64,000 nucleotides of DNA from Flavobacterium sp. (GTDB lineage: Bacteria > Bacteroidota > Bacteroidia > Flavobacteriales > Flavobacteriaceae). The DNA is taken from assembly GCF_004295795.1 (NCBI RefSeq), contig NZ_SEBR01000009.1, positions 91,177 to 155,176 of the forward strand. The letters run 5' to 3'. How positions within the stretch are numbered: the stretch's first letter is position 1; every line of letters begins with the position of its first letter. The notes beneath the pieces were generated by a model. The model was not told where the DNA came from. It saw nothing but the letters and a program-made list of their open reading frames with translations, and did no database searches. Below, one piece after another: positions 1 to 6,984 of the stretch. A program made the position numbers and the translations under genes.

Positions 1-2
1 CA

Positions 3-1235
3 TCCCGCTTTACAGAAGACAACCGTTGGGGATATTTCCCATCTGCTTCTGCGGCTTGGCGCGTGAGCAACGAGAGTTTCCTCAAAGACAGCAAAGTTGT
101 CAGCGATCTTAAACTTCGTGTCAGCTACGGTATTACAGGACAACAAGATACAGGTGAGCGTTATCCGTCTGTTCCGCTTTACACGACTTCATTTGGAGGA
201 GCTTCTTATCAACTTGGCTACGATGCGGCAGGTAACCCTGTTTTCGTAGACACTTATAGCCCGAAGGCTTACAACCCGAATCTTAAGTGGGAAGAAACCA
301 CTACGTTCAACGTTGGTGTAGACTTCGGATTGTTCAACAATCGCTTGACAGGTACGGTAGATGCTTACAGAAGAAAGACCAAAGATTTGATTCAGTATGC
401 TCAAAACCCACAAGGTGTAAACTTTGCGAACTTTGCATTCTACAATATCGGAGATCTTGAAAACAAAGGTCTTGAAATCGCTTTGGACGTTTATCCGGTC
501 CGCAATGACAAAGTGACATGGAGAGTTGGTGGTAACGTTACTTTCCAATCTACGGAAATCACGAGTTTGAGCAATTCACCGGTTCCGTCATTCGACGGGT
601 ACGATCAGACTGCCGTAGCAGGAGGTACAGGGACTTTTATCCAAAATAACCAAGTTGGATTTGCACCTTATTCATTCTATGTAATGGAACAGGCTTACGA
701 CACTAACGGTGCTCCTATCTACAACCAATTCGTAGACCGTAATGGAGACGGAATCGTAAACGGAGACGACAGATATCGTTTCCACAAACCTGCCGCCGAT
801 GTATTCTACGGATTCAATACAGACGTGACTATCGGTAATTGGTGGTTCTCTTCAAGCTTCCGCGGAAGTGTTGGAAATTATATCTATGACAACATCAACT
901 CGCAACGCGGTAACCTTTCGGTCCTGCCAGGAAACGGATTGTACCTCGTAAACGCGATGCCACAAGCTGCTACAACCAATTTCCCACAACCACAGTACCA
1001 ATCTGATTTCTACATCCAGGATGCGTCTTACTTGAAATGGGATAACGTGACGCTAGGCTATACTTTTAAAGATGTATTTGAAAAAGGAAGCACGATGCGC
1101 TTGACGGGCGCTGTCCAGAATGTCCTTATGATTACAGGATACAAAGGGATTGATCCTGAGGTTACCAACGGAGTAGACAACAATCTTTACCCACGCCCAA
1201 GAACTTACACATTGGGTCTGAACATTAATTTCTAA
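3..1235 (+). CDS. SusC/RagA-family TonB-dependent receptor, C-terminal part (5' end outside window)
   Basis: This is the last 410 or so residues of an outer-membrane TonB-dependent transporter of the SusC/RagA type, which moves oligosaccharides into the periplasm with its SusD partner. The frame is open from the first bases of the window, so the gene is cut by the window edge; a GTG at 63 lies inside the frame and is not a real start. What is visible is the beta-barrel: alternating aromatic strands, turns such as DRNGDGIVNGDDR near the end of an extracellular loop, and a terminal Phe (LGLNINF) as expected for a barrel recognised by the Bam machinery. The stop is 9 bases from the susD start, so the two are co-transcribed. 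Because susD, a susE-like gene and an amylase follow, starch or maltodextrin is the likely substrate (inferred from context). Confidence 0.93.
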   Translation, partial: SRFTEDNRWGYFPSASAAWRVSNESFLKDSKVVSDLKLRVSYGITGQQDTGERYPSVPLYTTSFGGASYQLGYDAAGNPVFVDTYSPKAYNPNLKWEETTTFNVGVDFGLFNNRLTGTVDAYRRKTKDLIQYAQNPQGVNFANFAFYNIGDLENKGLEIALDVYPVRNDKVTWRVGGNVTFQSTEITSLSNSPVPSFDGYDQTAVAGGTGTFIQNNQVGFAPYSFYVMEQAYDTNGAPIYNQFVDRNGDGIVNGDDRYRFHKPAADVFYGFNTDVTIGNWWFSSSFRGSVGNYIYDNINSQRGNLSVLPGNGLYLVNAMPQAATTNFPQPQYQSDFYIQDASYLKWDNVTLGYTFKDVFEKGSTMRLTGAVQNVLMITGYKGIDPEVTNGVDNNLYPRPRTYTLGLNINF

Positions 1236-1244
1236 AAAAAAGTT

Positions 1245-2852
1245 ATGAAAAAAATTAGTATTAATCTGATGAGAGTAGGGGTTTTGGCCCTTTCCCTTTC
1301 ATTGACTTCCTGTTTGGACGAGCTCGATCAGTCGAATCCGGCTACTAGCGACAGTCCATCGGTAGATCAGCTTTACAGCAATCCGGCGGCCTATAAGCAA
1401 ACGCTTGCAAAATTGTATGCAGGATTGGCTACAACAGGTCAGCAAGGACCTGCCGGAAGTCCTGATATTTCCGGAATCGACGAAGGTGCAAGCCAGTACA
1501 TTCGCGGTTATTGGCTAATGCAAGAGCTGACCACGGACGAAGCGGTGATCGGATGGAACGATAACACCATCAAAGATTTCCACTACCAGACTTGGGGTGC
1601 GGCAGACGGTTTCATCAATGCGACCTTCGCCCGTCTTGACTTCCAAATCAAGAACTGCAACGAGTTTTTGCGCCAAACTACAGATGAGAAAGTGGCTGCA
1701 AGAGGTGTTACCGACGCTACTTTGTTGGCAGACATCAAGACCTACAGAGCTGAAGCACGTTTCTTGAGAGCCTTGAGCTACTGGCATTTCCTCGATCTTT
1801 TCGGAGGTCGCGTAGGCTTGGTTACCGAAGACGATCCAACTTCATACTTTCTTCCTGAGCAAGTTACCGCTCAAGTGATGTATGACTTCATCGACAGCGA
1901 ATTGACCGCAATCGATTCAGATCTGAAAGCGCCGCGTTCAAACGAATATCCTCGTGCAGACCAAGCGGCAGCATGGATGTTGAAAGCGAAATTGTACATG
2001 AACGCCAAACAATACATTGGTGTCGAGAAGTACGTTGAAGCAATGCCTCTTTTGACCAACATCATTGGTGCAGGCTTTACTTTGGCTGCTAATTACCAAG
2101 ACTTGTTCTTGGCAGACAACGACCACAACGGTGCGCAGAACGAGACGATTTTCGCAGTGGCCTATGACGGTTTGAACACCAAAACTTATGGTGGAACGAC
2201 TTTCTTGGTACACGCGCCAATCGGAGGATCGATGGTGCCTGCTGAATTTGGCGTGAATGGAGGCTGGGGCGGTGTCCGCACAACTTCGGCTTTTGTCAAT
2301 AAATTCCCTAACGCTCTTACGGACAACGATTCCCGTTCGAATTTCCATTCAGAAGGACAAACGCTTATCATCAATGATATTGCCAACTTCACAGACGGTT
2401 ATGCAATTGAAAAATGGAGAAACGTAGACATTAGCGGAAACGCCGGATCTGATGCAGCGGGAGATTTTCCGGACACAGATTTCATCATGTTCCGTCTGGC
2501 GGATGCTTACTTGATGTATGCTGAATGCGCAGTTCGCACAGGACAAGATGTTGCCGGAGGTGTAACTTATGTAAACAACGTTCGCGCACGTGCTTTCGGA
2601 AATGCTTCAGGAAGTGTTACAACAATCGACCTTAACTTCCTTTTGGATGAAAGAGCGCGCGAATTGCATTGGGAATGTCACCGTCGTACAGATTTGATCC
2701 GTTTCGGAAAATTTACGGGAGGTTCTTATTTGTGGCCTTGGAAAGGAAATACGCCAAACGGTTCTCCGACGCCAAGTTTCCGCAAGATTTTCCCAATCCC
2801 GTCTAACGCGATCGGAGCTAACCCAACCCTTACTCAAAACCCAGGATATTAA
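1245..2852 (+). CDS. SusD/RagB-family starch-binding outer membrane lipoprotein
   Basis: A 535-residue SusD-like lipoprotein, the surface lid that binds glycan and hands it to the SusC channel. The signal peptide ends in a lipobox (LTSC) with the acylated Cys at residue 23, followed by the acidic stretch LDELD that resembles the lipoprotein surface-export signal of Bacteroidota. The C-terminal RagB/SusD part is clear: LADAYLMYAECAVRTG at about residues 418-433, then RARAFG, then the hallmark LLDERARELHWECHRRTDLI near residues 465-485. The usual TPR-rich N-terminal half carries the RAEARFLRALSYWHFLDLFG motif near 168-187. Length is typical. It sits 9 bases after susC and 18 bases before the susE-like gene. 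Family assignment is firm; starch specificity is inferred from the amylase downstream. Confidence 0.95.
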   Translation: MKKISINLMRVGVLALSLSLTSCLDELDQSNPATSDSPSVDQLYSNPAAYKQTLAKLYAGLATTGQQGPAGSPDISGIDEGASQYIRGYWLMQELTTDEAVIGWNDNTIKDFHYQTWGAADGFINATFARLDFQIKNCNEFLRQTTDEKVAARGVTDATLLADIKTYRAEARFLRALSYWHFLDLFGGRVGLVTEDDPTSYFLPEQVTAQVMYDFIDSELTAIDSDLKAPRSNEYPRADQAAAWMLKAKLYMNAKQYIGVEKYVEAMPLLTNIIGAGFTLAANYQDLFLADNDHNGAQNETIFAVAYDGLNTKTYGGTTFLVHAPIGGSMVPAEFGVNGGWGGVRTTSAFVNKFPNALTDNDSRSNFHSEGQTLIINDIANFTDGYAIEKWRNVDISGNAGSDAAGDFPDTDFIMFRLADAYLMYAECAVRTGQDVAGGVTYVNNVRARAFGNASGSVTTIDLNFLLDERARELHWECHRRTDLIRFGKFTGGSYLWPWKGNTPNGSPTPSFRKIFPIPSNAIGANPTLTQNPGY

Positions 2853-2870
2853 TAAAATATAGCTAACAAG

Positions 2871-3950
2871 ATGAAAACAATTAAAAATATTTTCGTGGCC
2901 ATGATTGCGGTTCTTGCCGTATCGTGCTCGCAAGACGACGTTGAAAACAGACCAGTTGTCACTCCACTCGATGCTCCGGTTCTGACAGCTCCGGAAGAAG
3001 GAAACAGCTACACACTTAGCCCTGAAAACATGGAGTTGCTGGCAGAGCGTTTCGTTTGGAGCGCAGCTAATTTCGGGGAAGGCGTCATTCCTAGCTACGA
3101 TGTCCAGATCGACTTCGCAGGCAATAATTTCGCATCTCCTCAAATCATAGGATCTACGAACGGATCCATGCAATTGGCCGCAACCACAAACGTGTTGAAC
3201 ACAGCACTTCTTAACTTGGGAGCGACACCTTTCGAGAGCGCCAACTTCGAAGTTCGCGTAAGAGCTTACGTTGGTCAGCAGGAAATCGTGAGTAACGTAG
3301 TTGAGATGATCATTTCTCCATACACGACAGAAGCTCCAAAAATGTACGTTGTTGGAAACTTCTTGGCCGCAAGCGGCTACGGAAGTGACTGGGATCCTGC
3401 TTCTGGCGTAATGATCGCGGCTCCGGCTTATGGAACAACAAACTTTGAAGGATTTGTCTACATGGCAAATGCTACTCCTGAGTTCAAGTTCCTTCCTACA
3501 AACACGTCTTTCGACGGAGATTACGGAGATGACGGATCATTCGCGGGAACTCTTGTACAAACCGGAGAATCCAACATCACGGTTGCTGCTCCAGGTTACT
3601 ACTACGTAAAGGCTGACACGAATGCATTGACTTACTCGGTACAGCCTACCTCATGGGCGGTTACAGGTTCTGCGACACCTGCAGGATGGCCTGACGCTGG
3701 AGCCGGTATCAACGACTACGATATGACTTACGATCCGGCGTCTAAAAAATGGACGATTTCACTGGCTTTGACAGGCGGACAAAAAATCAAGTTCCGTGCA
3801 AACGACGATTGGGCTTTGAACTTTGGAGGAACAACAGATGGTTTGAGCTTCAACGGTCCGGACATCGACGTCGCTACCTCAGGAAACTACCTTATCACGC
3901 TAGACTTGAGCAATCCAAGAGCTTACACTTACTCGCTTACTGCGAACTAA
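2871..3950 (+). CDS. SusE/SusF-like starch-binding outer membrane lipoprotein
   Basis: A 359-residue lipoprotein with a lipobox ending in Cys19 (AVSC) followed by SQDD, an acidic export signal. The N-terminal part (about 30-145) resembles the SusE N-terminal module: a PVLTAPEEG opening, then FVWSAANFG and a YDVQIDFAG strand. Two starch-binding-like modules follow, each opening with a 'VVGNF' or 'VTGSATPAGW' strand (about residues 162-260 and 263-355) and rich in Trp, Gly and Asp. In the Bacteroides sus system such proteins hold starch at the surface and set the length of products. It lies between susD and the amylase, and a terminator follows it, so susC-susD-susE look like one transcript. 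No catalytic motif is visible. Confidence 0.88.
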   Translation: MKTIKNIFVAMIAVLAVSCSQDDVENRPVVTPLDAPVLTAPEEGNSYTLSPENMELLAERFVWSAANFGEGVIPSYDVQIDFAGNNFASPQIIGSTNGSMQLAATTNVLNTALLNLGATPFESANFEVRVRAYVGQQEIVSNVVEMIISPYTTEAPKMYVVGNFLAASGYGSDWDPASGVMIAAPAYGTTNFEGFVYMANATPEFKFLPTNTSFDGDYGDDGSFAGTLVQTGESNITVAAPGYYYVKADTNALTYSVQPTSWAVTGSATPAGWPDAGAGINDYDMTYDPASKKWTISLALTGGQKIKFRANDDWALNFGGTTDGLSFNGPDIDVATSGNYLITLDLSNPRAYTYSLTAN

Positions 3951-3970
3951 TTTTTAAAGTTTAACAAAAA

Positions 3971-3996
3971 GGGCTCTTTAACCGGAGCCCTTTTTT
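3971..3996 (+). terminator. Rho-independent terminator after susE-like gene
   Basis: The stem GGGCTC/GAGCCC with an 8-nt loop is followed by six T. It lies 20 bases after the susE-like stop and 13 bases before the amylase start, so the amylase either relies on read-through or on a promoter hidden inside this short gap. Confidence 0.85.
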
Positions 3997-4008
3997 CACT
4001 TTTCAGAC

Positions 4009-6864
4009 ATGAAGAAAATCTATTATTTACTTATCTGGGCGATGGGATTGATGACGAGTACGGCGTTTTCCCAGGTAACAACAACTCCATCTCCGCCAGA
4101 AGCCAATGGGCCGGTCACGATCTTTTTCGACAAGGCAGGCACAGGATTGGCAACTTACACGGGAACCATTTACGCCCACACCGGACTTACGGTAAACAGC
4201 GCGACATGGCAAAACGTGATAGGAAGTTGGGGCAACAATACCACGCAACCCGCTTTGACATTAGTGTCGGGCACGACCTACAAATTGGAGATTACGCCAA
4301 ACCTGTACCAATATTACGGGGCGAGCACATCCAGTTCCATTTCTCAAATTTCGGTAGTTTTCAGATCGGCCACCGGCGCGCAACAAACTTCCGATTTCTT
4401 TATTCCCGTCGGAGCATTCCAGGCAACCCTGACCGCTCCGGTCTTGAACAGCACCACGATCGTGAACTCGGGCGGAAGCCTTGCAATCGCGGCGAACAAT
4501 ACAAACGGTACGGCCACTTATACTTTGTTGGCGAACGGAACAAGTATCAACACGGCTACAACCGCGAATTATTCCTATACCGATACGAACATTACGTCGA
4601 ACAAAAACTACGAATTGCAAATCACGCAAGGCGGAACAACACACACGCGCAGATTTTCTGCGGTGGTGAATCCCGGAACAGTTACCGCTTCGGTTCCCGC
4701 GGGCATGGTTGACGGAATCAATTACAACGCATCCGATGCCACAAAAGCCACTTTGGTACTCACGGCTCCGGGCAAAGATTTCGTTTACGTAGCAGGAAGT
4801 TTCAACCAGTGGAATCCGACATCGGCTTATGCCATGAAAAAAGACGGTTCCACCGGAAAATTCTGGCTGGAGCTTTCGAATTTGGCCCCGGGTCAATATG
4901 CTTACTATCAATATTGGGTTGTGGATGCCACGCCAACGACGAACTCTCCGGCATTCGTGAAAACGGCCGATCCTTATTCGACATTGGTTGTAAATTCTTA
5001 CGACGATCCTTACATTCCGGCGGCGAATTATCCGAACATGCCGGTTTTTCCGACAGGACAAGATCGCGACGTCACGGTTTTGCAAACGGGACAAACGCCT
5101 TACAACTGGCAAGTCACCAATTTCACCAAGCCTAAAAAAGAAGATTTGGTGATCTATGAAGTCCTGATCCGCGATTTCGACGCAAACCGCAGCTACCAGA
5201 ATCTCATCGACAGAATCCAGTATTTCAAGAACCTGAACATCAACGCGATCGAGCTTATGCCGGTCATGGAATTCGAAGGGAACGAAAGTTGGGGTTACAA
5301 CACGTCCTTCCACATGGCGCTTGACAAATTCTACGGATCGGCTGCGAAGCTCAAAGAATTCGTAGACGTCGCGCACCAAAACGGAATCGCGGTAATCCTC
5401 GACGTCGCGTTGAACCACGCCTTCGGAAGAAACCCGATGGTTCGTATGTGGATGAAAGATCCGGACGGAGACGGCTGGGGCGATCCCGCTGCCGACAACC
5501 CATATTTCAACGAAGTGGCGAGACATTCTTACAGTGTAGGAAGTGACTTCAACCACGCATCGGCCTTGACCAAAGAATACGTGAAACGCGTCCAGAAGCA
5601 ATGGATCCAGGAATTCCACATCGACGGTTTCCGTTGGGATTTGACAAAAGGATTCACGCAAAACTGTACGGCAGCTGACGAAAGTTGCACAAACGCCTAC
5701 CAAGCTGACCGCGTTGCCATCCTAAAAGATTACGTCGACTATTCCTGGAGTCTCGATCCTACGCACTACGCGATTTTCGAGCACTTGGGAAGCGATTCCG
5801 AAGAACAGCAATGGGCAAATTACCGCCTGACCGAATCGCCTGCAAAAGGTGTGATGATGTGGGGCGAAATGTACTATCAGTACAGCCAGCTGATGAAAGG
5901 TTTCCCAACAGACGGTGACATTACCAGAGTCGGTCACGCTGCTCACGGATTCACGGGCAAACGCCTTATCGGATATCCGGAAAGCCACGACAAAGAGCGC
6001 ATGATCTACGGAGCGATGACTTACGGAAACGGCGCAGGATCGAATCCGCCGCTTGGCAATTTGAACAATTCCCTAGGAAGAATGTCTTCGATTGGAGCGA
6101 CCTCGCTTTTGGTTCCGGGTCCGAAAATGATCTGGCATTTCGCCGAATTGGGCTACGACGACTCGATTTACCTTTGCGGAAACGGAACGGTAAACGACGA
6201 ATCTGCAACAATTGTAGGCGACTGTAAACTCGATACGAAAGTCCAGGAACAATGGACAAACAACTGGCTCGGAATAACCGAACGCGCGGCAATCTACAAC
6301 AATTACAAGAAAATGATCGGACTCAAGATCCAGGAGCCGGTTTTCGAAGGTAATTACGCCATCAGCACTGACGGAAACAACATCCGCCAAAGAATCTACA
6401 TTTACGACGACGCTTTGCCAACGACAGAGTTGAAGAACGTCGTGGTTTTGGCCAACTTTTCGGTAGCGGCACAAAACGTGAACCCTAGTTTTCCATACAC
6501 GGGAACTTGGTATAACTTGATGGACAATACGTCGATTTCGGTGACGAACGCAACTGCCACGATCTCGATTCCGGCCGGACAATTCCGCGTTTACGGAAAC
6601 AAAAACGTGACTTTGGCCACAGACGAGTTCGACACCTTGAAAGATGTGGTGCTTTTCCCGAATCCGGCAAACGACGCTTTCGGAATCACCGCTGACGCAG
6701 AATTGGTGCAGATCTATTCGGTCACAGGCCAATTGGTCAAAACGTTCCAACGTCAGGCAATGGGTTACCTTTACTCGGTAAATGATTTGAACAGAGGAAT
6801 TTATCTGGTAAAAATTACCGATTCCAACAAAAGGGAGAAGACCATGAAACTGGTCAAACAATAA
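4009..6864 (+). CDS. Secreted GH13 alpha-amylase with T9SS C-terminal sorting domain
   Basis: A 951-residue exported alpha-amylase-family glycoside hydrolase acting on alpha-1,4-glucans. The signal peptide (about 1-22, ending STAFSQ) has no lipobox. Residues 23-130 resemble a starch-binding module seen at the N terminus of such enzymes; 145-225 is a beta-sandwich; 235-330 is a CBM48-like domain (VYVAGSFNQWNP). The catalytic barrel starts near 375 and has all four GH13 regions: DVALNH (465-470), GFRWDLTK with nucleophile Asp544, FEHLG with acid/base Glu591, and ESHDK with Asp661. The end (about 875-951) is a type A T9SS sorting domain: LFPNPANDAF, QIYSVTGQLVKTF, GIYLVKI. It is therefore exported by type IX secretion rather than as a SusG-type lipoprotein. 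It follows the susCDE genes and completes a starch locus. Confidence 0.95.
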   Translation: MKKIYYLLIWAMGLMTSTAFSQVTTTPSPPEANGPVTIFFDKAGTGLATYTGTIYAHTGLTVNSATWQNVIGSWGNNTTQPALTLVSGTTYKLEITPNLYQYYGASTSSSISQISVVFRSATGAQQTSDFFIPVGAFQATLTAPVLNSTTIVNSGGSLAIAANNTNGTATYTLLANGTSINTATTANYSYTDTNITSNKNYELQITQGGTTHTRRFSAVVNPGTVTASVPAGMVDGINYNASDATKATLVLTAPGKDFVYVAGSFNQWNPTSAYAMKKDGSTGKFWLELSNLAPGQYAYYQYWVVDATPTTNSPAFVKTADPYSTLVVNSYDDPYIPAANYPNMPVFPTGQDRDVTVLQTGQTPYNWQVTNFTKPKKEDLVIYEVLIRDFDANRSYQNLIDRIQYFKNLNINAIELMPVMEFEGNESWGYNTSFHMALDKFYGSAAKLKEFVDVAHQNGIAVILDVALNHAFGRNPMVRMWMKDPDGDGWGDPAADNPYFNEVARHSYSVGSDFNHASALTKEYVKRVQKQWIQEFHIDGFRWDLTKGFTQNCTAADESCTNAYQADRVAILKDYVDYSWSLDPTHYAIFEHLGSDSEEQQWANYRLTESPAKGVMMWGEMYYQYSQLMKGFPTDGDITRVGHAAHGFTGKRLIGYPESHDKERMIYGAMTYGNGAGSNPPLGNLNNSLGRMSSIGATSLLVPGPKMIWHFAELGYDDSIYLCGNGTVNDESATIVGDCKLDTKVQEQWTNNWLGITERAAIYNNYKKMIGLKIQEPVFEGNYAISTDGNNIRQRIYIYDDALPTTELKNVVVLANFSVAAQNVNPSFPYTGTWYNLMDNTSISVTNATATISIPAGQFRVYGNKNVTLATDEFDTLKDVVLFPNPANDAFGITADAELVQIYSVTGQLVKTFQRQAMGYLYSVNDLNRGIYLVKITDSNKREKTMKLVKQ

Positions 6865-6894
6865 ATAATTTCGAGTTAGTTTTAAGTTAAGTTC

Positions 6895-6927
6895 AAGGCC
6901 TTTCTTCGCGAGAGGCCTTTTTTTATT
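6895..6927 (+). terminator. Rho-independent terminator after amylase
   Basis: The arms AAGGCCT (6895-6901) and AGGCCTT (6913-6919) form a perfect 7-bp stem with an 11-nt loop, followed by a run of T. It closes the sus locus. Confidence 0.88.
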
Positions 6928-6972
6928 TCTTAAAGCTAACCAAAAGCCGAAACGATTTTTTTAACATTTGGC

Positions 6973-6980
6973 TATATTTG
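6973..6980 (+). promoter_or_regulatory. -7 box TATATTTG before AsmA-like gene
   Basis: A perfect match to the Bacteroidota sigma-ABfr -7 consensus TAnnTTTG. It ends only 4 bases before the ATG at 6985, so transcription should start at or next to the start codon and the mRNA would be nearly leaderless. No clear -33 TTG is present at the usual distance. Confidence 0.6.
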
Positions 6981-6984
6981 GTCT

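Noticed and set aside
63..1235. GTG at 63 as the start of the first gene
   Set aside because: The frame is open to the window edge and the sequence before it (SRFTEDNRWGYFPSASAAWR) is typical SusC barrel, so the gene is simply truncated by the window.
2089..2392. Minus-strand frames inside susD
   Set aside because: Short, overlapping in several frames and antisense to a clear SusD gene.
4261..5703. 480-codon open frame on the minus strand inside the amylase gene
   Set aside because: It is fully antisense to a gene with all GH13 motifs, its protein is rich in Arg, Val, Ser and Cys without domain pattern, and similar antisense frames occur opposite mrdA (55287-56540), mreB (58212-59156) and lpxB. 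They result from the codon bias of the real genes.
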